Shown here: positions 41,936-51,153 of the stretch, piece after piece
How positions within the stretch are numbered: the stretch's first letter is position 1
Layout of the letters: every line of letters begins with the position of its first letter
NCBI GenBank assembly: GCA_027076325.1
Contig: JALTJZ010000018.1
Span: 133,145-197,144, forward strand
Length of the DNA: 64,000 nucleotides
Direction of reading: 5' to 3'
Source of the DNA: Chromatiales bacterium
GTDB lineage: Bacteria; Pseudomonadota; Gammaproteobacteria; UBA6429; Thiohalophilaceae
The notes under the pieces: generated by a model
The model's database searches: none
What the model was told of the DNA's origin: nothing
Seen by the model: the letters and a program-made list of their open reading frames with translations, nothing else
Made by a program: the position numbers and the translations under genes

Positions 41936-43333
41936 TTACTGGCACTGCTTCCGGGCCGCTGGGGCATCCGCTACCCCTTTCTCGATACTAAACTTGTCAA
42001 CCACCTGCCCTGACGCGTTTATAAAATTGGCTGTTAATTTATTGCCTGCGATATCAAACACCATTGATCCCCCCACCTGTAATGAACGTGGCATGGCGGG
42101 GTGATTTAAATCACCGTTGTCCAGTTTTGCAGATGAACCCAGTGTGACATAAACCGCGCCTGAGTACGCGCTTAAGCCCGTACTTGCTTTTCGGTACACA
42201 AGGTTATTTTGTTGTTGCCTGACTTCGGCTAAATTAATACTGCCTTCAGGTGGATGGTCCTGAATAAACTGGATATCGAATGTTTCTGAAAAGCCATAGT
42301 GGCAATTCATAAACCAGGAACGTTCATACATATGGCTATGCCCGGCCAAAACGACATCCACACCGGCCTTTTCCAGAATGGGTAAGACATGCTCACGAAC
42401 ATTGCGCATTCGACCAAAACTGTCTGTCAGGCTGTCAGAATTATGCGAACCCTTTGTATAGGGTGGATGGTGGAAGGCAACCACTAACCACTGTTGTTTT
42501 GTTTGTGCCAAATCCTTTTCCAACCAGCGCAACATTTTACTATTCTTTTGCATTCGACTGGAATGGGAATTAAGCATCACCACATGCAGTGGGCCATAAT
42601 CAAAACTGTAGTATTTTTCAGTTGCAGAAGGTGTTCCGCCAGCCTCGGCCTGTGTCGGTAAATCAAAAATATTAAAGAAAGCCCAACGCCGTGCATCATG
42701 ATTACCATAAGCAGGCCAGACTGGCGTGTGCTTTAATATAGCGGCATAGGGCGTAAAAAAGTTTTCCTGAAATTGCTTATTGCTACCCGAACGATAAGCG
42801 TTGTCACCCAAAGTAACCCAGAAATCCGGGGTTGTTTTACCGGCCAACGGCTGTTGTTTTGTCCAACTCAGCATAGCGTCCCTTACCCCGCTTTGCAGCG
42901 CACCCGCAGCACCTTGATCACCGGTCACCCAGAAACGAACGGGCTGTTTAGCAGCCGTATTTTTATCGGGAGCAGTTTTAAACCAGTAACCACTTCCCTG
43001 GTACAAAGTGTAGTTGGGGGTACCAACACTATAATAATATCGGGTGTTCGCTTTTAAGCCGGTTAACTGAACACGGTGTTCGTCGTCCGCTGATGTTTCA
43101 CGAATTTGTCGGTCAAGCTTACCGGCCACCTCGCCAATACGCACCACGCCAATATTACGATCTTTTGTTTGCCAACGGATTATGATGGAATCGGTCGTGG
43201 GTAATTGTAGATACGGCGCACGCGGCCCGTCATAAATGCCACCCAGGGTTTTATCCATGACGCGGGCAATACCAAAAAGCACCAGCAATACCAGAAAAAT
43301 AAAACTGCTTTTCTTAAGGATGTTTTTAATCAT
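41936..43333 (-). CDS. Purple-acid-phosphatase-like metallophosphoesterase
   Basis: 465 residues. An N-terminal hydrophobic anchor or signal (FIFLVLLVLFGIARVM), a fibronectin III-like N domain (RAPYLQLPTTDSIIIRWQT), then the metallophosphoesterase core: FWVTGDQG, WVTLGDNAY, YGNHD, FHHPPYTKG and LAGHSHMYERS. Tyr in DNAYRSG and the anchor fit an extracytoplasmic purple-acid-type phosphatase; substrate unknown. Convergent to the DUF2007 gene and divergent from the LTA-synthase-like gene. Confidence 0.87.
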   Translation of the reverse strand: MIKNILKKSSFIFLVLLVLFGIARVMDKTLGGIYDGPRAPYLQLPTTDSIIIRWQTKDRNIGVVRIGEVAGKLDRQIRETSADDEHRVQLTGLKANTRYYYSVGTPNYTLYQGSGYWFKTAPDKNTAAKQPVRFWVTGDQGAAGALQSGVRDAMLSWTKQQPLAGKTTPDFWVTLGDNAYRSGSNKQFQENFFTPYAAILKHTPVWPAYGNHDARRWAFFNIFDLPTQAEAGGTPSATEKYYSFDYGPLHVVMLNSHSSRMQKNSKMLRWLEKDLAQTKQQWLVVAFHHPPYTKGSHNSDSLTDSFGRMRNVREHVLPILEKAGVDVVLAGHSHMYERSWFMNCHYGFSETFDIQFIQDHPPEGSINLAEVRQQQNNLVYRKASTGLSAYSGAVYVTLGSSAKLDNGDLNHPAMPRSLQVGGSMVFDIAGNKLTANFINASGQVVDKFSIEKGVADAPAARKQCQ

Positions 43334-43429
43334 AAAGATACCACTTTAATTGTGCTCAGTTACTACAAAGTGTAAAATTCACTGCGGAAATGATAACATA
43401 TCATTAAACTCTACAGTCCCATATAGCCT

Positions 43430-45475
43430 ATGCTAAAAAAAATTCCGCTAATTCACTTTTATCTGAAAGCCATTCTTATCAGCCTGGTATTTTATAGCCT
43501 GTTTCGGCTTACTTACTGGGTTGCTTATAAAGACACGAATGATCCTGTTCCACTCGGTGAACTACTAACATCCTTTTATCTGGGGCTTAAATATGACTTG
43601 AGGCTTATCCTTGTTATTATCCTGCCACTGTTTCTTATCGCCTGGATAAAGCCCCTTAACCCTGTTACAAGTAAATCCGCAAGAACAGGCTGGCTGAGCT
43701 ATTTAAGTCTTGCTTTTGCCGTCACTGTATTTTATTACTTTGCAGATTTTATCCACTATTCTTATCTGCACAAACCACTCGATGCCTCTGTACTGCGCTT
43801 TGCTGATGACCTCTTTATTTCTGTCAAAATGATGTGGCAGTCATACCCTGTTATCTGGATGTTGCTTGCACTTGGTGCCCTTACTTTTGTATACAATTTC
43901 TTATTACGCCGCTTAACTTTCCCTGTTTATAAACACGCTAAAGAAAACCAACATAGCAAACCACAACGCCGCTGGTGGCAGAAAACCTTATTTGTTAGCG
44001 CCTGCGTTATACTTTATATTTTTGGCTTATTCGGGAAGTTTTCCTATTATCCTTTACGCTGGAGTGACGCATTTGCAAGCACTCATTCCTTTGCACCCGC
44101 TATAGCACTTAACCCTGTTGAACATTTTGTTGACACCTATAAAAATAAAAATATCAGTTTTGATATTGAAAAAACCCGCAGCTACTACAAAGAAGTCGCA
44201 AATTACCTTGGCGTAACTGAACCAGACAGTAAAAGCCTTAACTTTAAACGTGTGTTCAATAAACCGGGGATATTAGCCGACAAAACACCGAATGTTGTTA
44301 TGGTGTTTCTTGAATCCTTTGCCGCGTATAAAACAGGAGTCTTTGGTAACAAACTGAACCCCACACCGCACTTTGACGAAATTGCGCGTAATGCTGTTTT
44401 TTTTAAACGCTTTTATACCCCGCATGTTGGAACTGCACGTTCTGTCTTTGCAGGTATTACCTGTATACCGGATATTGAGCTGCATAAAACATCATCACGA
44501 AACCCGCTAATTGTTCAGCAATACACCCTGGTTAATGCCTTTAAAAATCACACTAAATATTATTTCCTGGGTGGCAGTGCTAACTGGGGAAATGTTCGTG
44601 GTGTGCTGTCACACAATATTAAAGATTTACGCCTGCATGAAGAAGGCGATTACACTGCCCCACGTGTTGATGTCTGGGGTATTTCCGACCTTGATTTGTT
44701 TATTGAAGCCAATAAAGTCCTAAAACAACAAACAAAACCATTTTTTACCATTATACAAACATCGGGTAACCACCGACCTTACACTATTCCAGATGATAAC
44801 AAAGGCTTTAAATACATAAAACGAACTAAAGCTGAACTAAAGAAAAATGGCTTTATCTCTGAAAAAGAATACAACTCATTTCGCTTTATGGATCACAGTC
44901 TTGGTCATTTTATGAAACTGGCAAAGCAGGAAAAATATTTTGCTAACACCGTATTTGTATTTTTTGGTGACCATGGCATTAGTGGTTACGGTGGTGATCA
45001 TACCCCCCGCTTTAAAACAGATCTTGAATTAACTGGCCTGCATGTACCTTTTGTTATTTATGCACCCGAGTTACTACAAGCCAAAACCTTTAACAAAATA
45101 GCCAGTGAGGTGGATATATTGCCAACGCTTGCCGCACTTATATCAAACGGCTATACCAACACCGCGATGGGGCGTGACCTGCTAAACAAGAAATTTGACC
45201 AGCAACGCTATGCCTTTACCATTAACCATGATAATAATTCCAAATTAGGCCTGTTGTCAGATAATTATTACTTTAGAGTACTGGCTGATGGCAATAATGC
45301 CCAATTATTTGCAACCACTCCAACGGTAGTAGGCAAAGATGCTCTCGACAACAACTTCCACACTGTCGATATTAGTCAGCAACACCCGCAACTGACCGAA
45401 AAGTATAAACATCTGACATTGGGAATTTATGAAACATCAAAGTATATGCTGTATCATAATAAACCTTTAAATTAA
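43430..45475 (+). CDS. LTA synthase family phosphoglycerol-transferase-like membrane enzyme
   Basis: 681 residues. About five N-terminal membrane helices (to residue about 205), then an extracytoplasmic sulfatase-fold domain (about 285-610): PNVVMVFLESFAAYKTG with the metal-binding Glu, the Thr/Ser region YTPHVGTARSVFAGITC, HNIKDLRL, and the metal motif FFGDHGISGYGGDH. In Gram-negatives this family includes OpgB, which adds phosphoglycerol to periplasmic glucans; the substrate here is not known. Divergent from the phosphatase by 96 bp, and 24 bp ahead of purD. Confidence 0.88.
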   Translation: MLKKIPLIHFYLKAILISLVFYSLFRLTYWVAYKDTNDPVPLGELLTSFYLGLKYDLRLILVIILPLFLIAWIKPLNPVTSKSARTGWLSYLSLAFAVTVFYYFADFIHYSYLHKPLDASVLRFADDLFISVKMMWQSYPVIWMLLALGALTFVYNFLLRRLTFPVYKHAKENQHSKPQRRWWQKTLFVSACVILYIFGLFGKFSYYPLRWSDAFASTHSFAPAIALNPVEHFVDTYKNKNISFDIEKTRSYYKEVANYLGVTEPDSKSLNFKRVFNKPGILADKTPNVVMVFLESFAAYKTGVFGNKLNPTPHFDEIARNAVFFKRFYTPHVGTARSVFAGITCIPDIELHKTSSRNPLIVQQYTLVNAFKNHTKYYFLGGSANWGNVRGVLSHNIKDLRLHEEGDYTAPRVDVWGISDLDLFIEANKVLKQQTKPFFTIIQTSGNHRPYTIPDDNKGFKYIKRTKAELKKNGFISEKEYNSFRFMDHSLGHFMKLAKQEKYFANTVFVFFGDHGISGYGGDHTPRFKTDLELTGLHVPFVIYAPELLQAKTFNKIASEVDILPTLAALISNGYTNTAMGRDLLNKKFDQQRYAFTINHDNNSKLGLLSDNYYFRVLADGNNAQLFATTPTVVGKDALDNNFHTVDISQQHPQLTEKYKHLTLGIYETSKYMLYHNKPLN

Positions 45476-45499
45476 ATTTTAGATAATCAGGCCATATTA

Positions 45500-46789
45500 A
45501 TGAAAGTGTTAGTTATTGGTGGTGGAGGGCGTGAACATGCCTTAGCATGGAAAGCCGCTCAATCACCGCAAATTGAAACCGTATTTGTTGCACCCGGTAA
45601 TGCCGGTACCGCCACTGAGCCCAAACTGCAAAATGTCGAAATAAATGCAGAAGATATAGAAGGCCTGCTGGCCTTTGGTCTACAGGAAGAAATTGACCTG
45701 ACCATCGTCGGCCCCGAAGCACCACTGGTTGCCGGCGTTGTCGATACTTTTACCGCCTCCGGCCTGAAATGTTTTGGCCCTTCCAAAGCCGCCGCACAAC
45801 TTGAAGGCTCAAAAGCCTTTAGTAAAGACTTTCTTAAAAAACACCATATTCCAACAGCCGCTTATGATGTATTTACCGAAGTCGAACCGGCCATTGCCTA
45901 TGTAAAACAGCAGGGCGCGCCTATTGTCGTTAAAGCCGACGGGCTTGCCGCAGGCAAAGGGGTTATCCTCGCTCAAACGGAAGACGAAGCCATCACCGCC
46001 ATTAAAGATATGCTTGCCGGCAATGCCTTTGGTGAAGCCGGATCACGCGTGGTAGTCGAGGAATTTTTACAGGGTGAAGAGGCCAGCTTTATCGTTATGG
46101 TCGATGGCAAGCATGTCTTACCTATGGCAACCTCACAGGATCACAAGGCACGTGACAATGGTGACTCAGGTCCCAATACTGGCGGCATGGGCGCTTATTC
46201 CCCGGCACCGGTTGTTACCGACCGCATTTATGAGCAGGCCATGCAAGACGTGATTATGCCCACCGTGCAAGGCATGATTGATGACGGCCACCCTTACACC
46301 GGTTTTTTATATGCGGGCTTGATGATAGACAAAACAGGCAAAGCCAAAGTACTGGAATACAACTGTCGCTTTGGCGACCCGGAAACCCAACCTATCATGA
46401 TGCGGCTGAAATCCGATCTGGTTGAACTTTGCCTTGCTGCTGTCGATGGTAAACTTGACACCGTGCAGGCTGACTGGGATCCACGCGCCGCACTCGGTGT
46501 TGTCCTCGCCGCCGGGGGCTACCCTTATAACTACCATAAAGGGGATGTTATCTCTGGCCTGGATACCACAATTGAAAACAGCAAGATATTCCACGCCGGC
46601 ACGGCAGTAAAAAATGACCAGGCCGTTACTCAGGGTGGGCGGGTATTATGTGTCACCGCATTAGGTGATTCGGTCAGCGAGGCACAAAAAACAGCCTACA
46701 CGCTGGTTAAGCACATCCACTGGGATAAAGTCTATTACCGAACAGATATTGGATATCGGGCGATAGATCGCGAAAAATCGGCTAATTAG
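45500..46789 (+). CDS. purD: Phosphoribosylamine-glycine ligase
   Basis: 429 residues, ATP-grasp enzyme of de novo purine synthesis. VIGGGGREHALAWKAAQS, APGNAGT, GPSKAAAQLEGSKAFSKDF, GADGLAAGKGV-type loop VKADGLAAGKGVILA, and EYNCRFGDPETQP. Full length. Not flanked by purH, unlike E. coli. Confidence 0.97.
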   Translation: MKVLVIGGGGREHALAWKAAQSPQIETVFVAPGNAGTATEPKLQNVEINAEDIEGLLAFGLQEEIDLTIVGPEAPLVAGVVDTFTASGLKCFGPSKAAAQLEGSKAFSKDFLKKHHIPTAAYDVFTEVEPAIAYVKQQGAPIVVKADGLAAGKGVILAQTEDEAITAIKDMLAGNAFGEAGSRVVVEEFLQGEEASFIVMVDGKHVLPMATSQDHKARDNGDSGPNTGGMGAYSPAPVVTDRIYEQAMQDVIMPTVQGMIDDGHPYTGFLYAGLMIDKTGKAKVLEYNCRFGDPETQPIMMRLKSDLVELCLAAVDGKLDTVQADWDPRAALGVVLAAGGYPYNYHKGDVISGLDTTIENSKIFHAGTAVKNDQAVTQGGRVLCVTALGDSVSEAQKTAYTLVKHIHWDKVYYRTDIGYRAIDREKSAN

Positions 46790-47039
46790 CCGCTATCATC
46801 CCTAAAATAGAGAAAAACAGGCCTGTTCCTAGATAAAATACTGGCCGAGAGAAATAAACGGCACTGCCTCTACTTTTCGCCCCCGGTTTTCGATAGAATA
46901 CGCCGTTCGCACGATTCGACACTGGCTCGCGCCCAGCAGATAACAATGGTGGCGCAGCGTTGATGCTAAAAGCATTCAACTCCCGACTCGTAGCACCCAG
47001 TTTCTATAACTTTTAAATTTTACTCATTAAGGAGTTCGC

Positions 47040-47927
47040 ATGTCTGCTAAACATCCTGTCATCGCGGTTACCGGTTCATCTGGCGCGGGCACAACAACTG
47101 TAAAAAATGCCTTCGAGCATATCTTTTTCCGTGAAAAAATTGATCCACTGATTATTGAAGGTGATAGTTTCCACCGTTATGATCGTGCATCCATGAAAGA
47201 TGCCATTGCCGAGTTCGCAGAAAAAGGCAAGCAACTGAGCCACTTTGGCCCAGAAGCGAATCACTTTGATTTAATTGCCGAAACATTTAAAAATTACGGT
47301 GAAAGCGGCAGTTGCAAACGTCGCTACTATTTACACAGCGATAAAGAAGCAGAAGAGCATAATGCACGTTTAAATACCAGCCTGACACCTGGCCAGTTCA
47401 CGCCCTGGGAAGACATAAAACCCGGTTCTGATCTGCTTTTTTATGAAGGCTTACACGGTGGTGTTGCTGATGGCGACATTAAAGTACACGAATTTGTCGA
47501 CCTGCTGGTGGGTGTTGTTCCTATTGTAAACCTTGAATGGATCCAGAAAATTCATCGCGACAACGCGCAACGTGGTTACTCGGCAGAAGCCATTGTGGAT
47601 ACCATTTTACGCCGCATGGATGACTATGTGCATTTTATTACCCCCCAATTCTCACGCACCGATATTAACTTTCAGCGTGTACCCACGGTCGATACCTCTA
47701 ACCCGTTTATTGCGCGTGATATTCCGACACCGGATGAAAGCTTTATCGTGATTCGCTTCCGCCGACCGGATGGCGTGGACTTCCCATATTTGCTTAATAT
47801 GATTACGGACTCATTTATGTCTCGCCCCAATACCATCGTTGTCCCTGGCAGCAAAATGGGCTTTGCAATGGAGTTAATTCTGAATCCAGTTATCCATGAG
47901 CTTATTGAGCAAAAAAACAAGGCTTAA
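47040..47927 (+). CDS. prk: Phosphoribulokinase
   Basis: 295 residues, proteobacterial class I PRK: N-terminal P-loop VTGSSGAGTTTVKNAF, EGDSFHRYDR, KQLSHFGPEANHFDL, YEGLHGGV, GVVPIVNLEWIQKIHRD and ITPQFSRTDINFQRVPTVD. PRK phosphorylates ribulose-5-P to the CO2 acceptor RuBP. AAGGAG site ahead of the ATG; strong terminator after it. Homologous proteins (PrkB) occur in non-autotrophs, so the enzyme alone does not prove the Calvin cycle. No RuBisCO gene is in the window. Confidence 0.93.
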   Translation: MSAKHPVIAVTGSSGAGTTTVKNAFEHIFFREKIDPLIIEGDSFHRYDRASMKDAIAEFAEKGKQLSHFGPEANHFDLIAETFKNYGESGSCKRRYYLHSDKEAEEHNARLNTSLTPGQFTPWEDIKPGSDLLFYEGLHGGVADGDIKVHEFVDLLVGVVPIVNLEWIQKIHRDNAQRGYSAEAIVDTILRRMDDYVHFITPQFSRTDINFQRVPTVDTSNPFIARDIPTPDESFIVIRFRRPDGVDFPYLLNMITDSFMSRPNTIVVPGSKMGFAMELILNPVIHELIEQKNKA

Positions 47928-47951
47928 ACTTTAAAGCTTTTGTCAAATAAG

Positions 47952-47978
47952 AAGCCGGGCACAGTTGCTCGGCTTTTT
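47952..47978 (+). terminator. Rho-independent terminator after prk
   Basis: AAGCCGGGCA-CAGT-TGCTCGGCTT: a 10-bp stem counting one G-U pair, a 4-nt loop, then TTT. Located 25 bp after the prk stop and 48 bp before the FIST gene. Confidence 0.85.
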
Positions 47979-48025
47979 GTTTTGTACTATTTTAAACCCT
48001 CCAGACTAAAAGCAAGCCATTATCC

Positions 48026-49141
48026 ATGACACGTTATATTCTCGGCCACGCAAGCAACCCCGACTGGCATATTGCACTGCAACAATGTGTACAGCAATTA
48101 CAGGCACAAGGCGCTACGCCAGAAACGCTGACAACACCCGCTCTGGCCTTTATCTATGTTACCGATGGTTATGCTCCACACTTTAAAAAAATTGTCACCG
48201 AACTTCGAATACAGTTTCCATCCATCGACTGGGTTGGCACCATTGGTCTTTCAATCTGCGTAACCAATACCGAATATGCCGAACAGCCTGCAATGGCCAT
48301 TATGCTAACGGATATCGAATCCCCCGGTTATTCTATTTTCCGGGAACAGGCAAGCGTTCAAGACAATGAAGACACATCACAGGTTCAGTTTGCCATCGTA
48401 CATGCTGACCCACGTAACCCGATGTTAACAGAGCAAATTGAAACTCTGGCCAAAACACTTGAGCCCAGCTATCTTGTTGGTGGCTTAACCTCCGCAAACG
48501 ATTATTTTTACCAATATGCCAATGGCATAACGGAAGGCGGATTATCTGGTGTTGTTTTTAACAACACAAGTAACATCATGACCGGCCTCACTCAAGGATG
48601 TAGCCCTATATCCGATACCTTTACTCTTACCGAATGCGAACACCATATGGCATTAAAAATTGACCATCGCCCGGCACTGGATGTTTTTAAAGAAAATATT
48701 GGAGAAATCCTTGCCCGTGATATTGACCGCGCTGCCGGTTATATCTTTGCCGGTTTCCCGGTACAAGGCAGTGATACCGGCGACTATCTGGTACGCAATA
48801 TTATCGGCATTGACCCTGACAACCGCTTTATTGCCATTGCTGACAACTTAAAACCCAATACACCTATTATGTTCTGCAAGCGAGACTCGCAAACCGCTAT
48901 TGATGATTTAAAACGCATGCTCAGCTCTCTAAAGGATCGCCTGCAAGGCAAAAAACCCAAAGGCGCACTCTATATTTCCTGCCTCGGCCGCGGCCAGCAT
49001 ATGTTTGGTGACGTCTCCCGTGAAATGAAATATATTAGTGATATATTAGGTGATATCCCCACTATTGGCTTTTATGCCAACGGAGAAATTGCCGGGCAAC
49101 GTCTGTATAGCTTCACCGGCGTGCTAACCTTGTTCTTATAG
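48026..49141 (+). CDS. FIST-domain sensory protein
   Basis: 371 residues with FIST_N (about 25-215, LVGGLTSANDYFYQYANGI) and FIST_C (about 225-355, GALYISCLGRGQHMFGD, IGFYANGEIAG). FIST domains are thought to bind small ligands in signalling. No output domain is fused, so it would act through a partner. Possibly transcribed with the HIT gene 28 bp downstream. Confidence 0.88.
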   Translation: MTRYILGHASNPDWHIALQQCVQQLQAQGATPETLTTPALAFIYVTDGYAPHFKKIVTELRIQFPSIDWVGTIGLSICVTNTEYAEQPAMAIMLTDIESPGYSIFREQASVQDNEDTSQVQFAIVHADPRNPMLTEQIETLAKTLEPSYLVGGLTSANDYFYQYANGITEGGLSGVVFNNTSNIMTGLTQGCSPISDTFTLTECEHHMALKIDHRPALDVFKENIGEILARDIDRAAGYIFAGFPVQGSDTGDYLVRNIIGIDPDNRFIAIADNLKPNTPIMFCKRDSQTAIDDLKRMLSSLKDRLQGKKPKGALYISCLGRGQHMFGDVSREMKYISDILGDIPTIGFYANGEIAGQRLYSFTGVLTLFL

Positions 49142-49169
49142 AAACAAACGTGATAGTAAGGAAAAACAC

Positions 49170-49511
49170 ATGGACTGCTTATTTTGTAAAATTATTAATG
49201 GCGATATTCCTGCCGAGGTTATTTACCAGGACGATAAAGTACTCGGTTTTAAAGACGTCAACCCGCAAGCGCCCACCCATGTCCTGTTTGTTCCCAAAAA
49301 ACATATCGCAACAGTAAACGATCTAACAGCAGAAGATGCTGAACTTGTCGGCAAACTTTTTTTAGCTGCAAAAAAAGTAGCCGCAGAGATTGGCTTCGCG
49401 GACGAGGGCTATCGTTTAGTAATGAACTGCAATGCCGGTGCTGGCCAGACAGTTTTCCATATTCATCTACATATGCTTGCAGAGCGTACGTTGCACTGGC
49501 CACCCGGGTAA
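49170..49511 (+). CDS. HIT family purine-nucleotide hydrolase (HinT-like)
   Basis: 113 residues, CLFCKIINGDIPAEVIYQDD at the N terminus and the histidine triad in VFHIHLHMLAERTLHWPPG. HinT-type enzymes hydrolyse AMP-lysine/adenosine phosphoramidates. Full length, with an AAGGA site 7 nt upstream. Confidence 0.93.
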   Translation: MDCLFCKIINGDIPAEVIYQDDKVLGFKDVNPQAPTHVLFVPKKHIATVNDLTAEDAELVGKLFLAAKKVAAEIGFADEGYRLVMNCNAGAGQTVFHIHLHMLAERTLHWPPG

Positions 49512-49539
49512 AATTAAACGCCGCTGAAAAGCCTGCTTT

Positions 49540-50940
49540 TTAAGTCGATATCTTAACAAGATCCTGTGGCATTACTCTCACCCCACCATTTAATACGCTC
49601 ACATGATAACCGGCTTGCGCTAAAATAAAAGCGGCTGCCGAACTTCGGCGACCCGTATTACAATAACAAATATATTGCTTATCTTTATCGAGTTCATCCA
49701 TTCGCATACGTATCTCATGCAACGGTATATTATTCGCTTTGGGTAAACGGCTATGATGATATTCACTGGCATGCCGTACATCAAGCCAGATATCACCCTT
49801 CAGAGCCCTTATTTTTGCTTCTTCCGGTGAAACACGATTAAGCATCGGCTCTTTTAATAAATGGTCAAAGTCCTGTTTAGACAACTTCATTAACACACCA
49901 TCGGACATCATCGTAATCGAGGCATTACGCTGGCCGCCTGACACCAACGATTCTTCACCAAAGCTGGCTCCTGCCTTTAACTGTGCTAATTCAATGGTAC
50001 GTGTCACTTGCGCTTCACCATCGGTTAAAACATAAAAAGTATCACCCGGCTCACCCTGACGAACAATAATTTCCCCCTTGCTTACCTTTACTGTTTCCAT
50101 TCGCTCCAGTAAATCTTTGATATTGGCAGGTGGCAAATTCTTAAATGCCATAATATGTCGCATACGTCGCATCCAGGCTCCCTTTTCAACCGGTGCCACA
50201 TTCTCTGTTGACGCCATCCTGTCCTTGCCATGCTCAATAACAACCTGTTTGTCCTCCTTATTAACGGCAACTTTCGGGTTATTCTGTGCTTCCGACTCTG
50301 AAGCAAGTGTCTTTGGCTCTTCTATTTCAGGCTTTTTATCTGTATTGGTTTTTTGTTCTAATGTCGTTTTTTCTGATACAGATTGCGCAGTATTATCACC
50401 AGCACTGTCACCTTTTGCCTGCAACTCTTTTTGTTCAACATCACTTACCCTATTATCTTTTGACAGACTGCTGTTGCTTTCAGAATCCTTCGTTTCTGTT
50501 TTATCCTTACTCTGTTGCTTTACTTCTTCTGGTTTATCTTTTTCTTTTTTCTCATCTGACAGTTCTTCCTGCACCGCCAGTTGATCCCACATCATCATAT
50601 AATCCAGAACGCTGTTATCAATGCGCAAAAATTCAACCAGACCCAACGCAACACAGGAAACCTGCCTTGGCTGACTATCATCTAATGGAAATTTTGCACT
50701 ATTATGGCGCGAACTGATCACTTCATCAAAGCTACCATCCGATGAACTCAATTGCACATCACCTTGCAATAAGTACAAAGTCTGGTTATCTAAGTCACCC
50801 TCTCTAAAAAGACTGACACCAATGCTTACCCGTTCAACATAGGCAAGCTTGGCAAGCTCTTCCAAGCGTTCACTCGAAAGCATAGAAATGGGTTCTAAAC
50901 GCATTAAGCGTTCAATGTCGATAGTTGAATTTTTAGCCAT
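49540..50940 (-). CDS. cNMP-binding and rhodanese fusion protein with charged linker
   Basis: 466 residues. A first, weak cNMP-like domain (1-125), a highly charged Lys/Glu/Ser-rich linker (about 130-245), a second cNMP-binding domain (about 255-355; FGEESLVSGGQRNAS with the phosphate-binding cassette) and a C-terminal rhodanese domain (about 360-460) with active-site loop CYCNTGRRSSAAAF. Cytoplasmic. This combination occurs in gammaproteobacteria but has no settled function; linkage of a nucleotide signal to sulfur or persulfide chemistry is inference. The linker has low-complexity composition. Confidence 0.85.
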   Translation of the reverse strand: MAKNSTIDIERLMRLEPISMLSSERLEELAKLAYVERVSIGVSLFREGDLDNQTLYLLQGDVQLSSSDGSFDEVISSRHNSAKFPLDDSQPRQVSCVALGLVEFLRIDNSVLDYMMMWDQLAVQEELSDEKKEKDKPEEVKQQSKDKTETKDSESNSSLSKDNRVSDVEQKELQAKGDSAGDNTAQSVSEKTTLEQKTNTDKKPEIEEPKTLASESEAQNNPKVAVNKEDKQVVIEHGKDRMASTENVAPVEKGAWMRRMRHIMAFKNLPPANIKDLLERMETVKVSKGEIIVRQGEPGDTFYVLTDGEAQVTRTIELAQLKAGASFGEESLVSGGQRNASITMMSDGVLMKLSKQDFDHLLKEPMLNRVSPEEAKIRALKGDIWLDVRHASEYHHSRLPKANNIPLHEIRMRMDELDKDKQYICYCNTGRRSSAAAFILAQAGYHVSVLNGGVRVMPQDLVKIST

Positions 50941-51153
50941 ATGAATTCGTTACAAGTTAATAAAATTGTTAAGTTTAATACTCTCTTCGCGTTTTGTGTC
51001 AGATTTTTCCTACAATTTTTAGCCTAAAGTCGGTACTACGTTGCATAATACACACATAAATGAGCAAGTTCCCGGAACACCGCTAAAATACTAAAGTTTT
51101 CAGGCTTTTCAGTCGCTAATAGAATCCATAATAATGAAAAACGCTTGAGCTAA

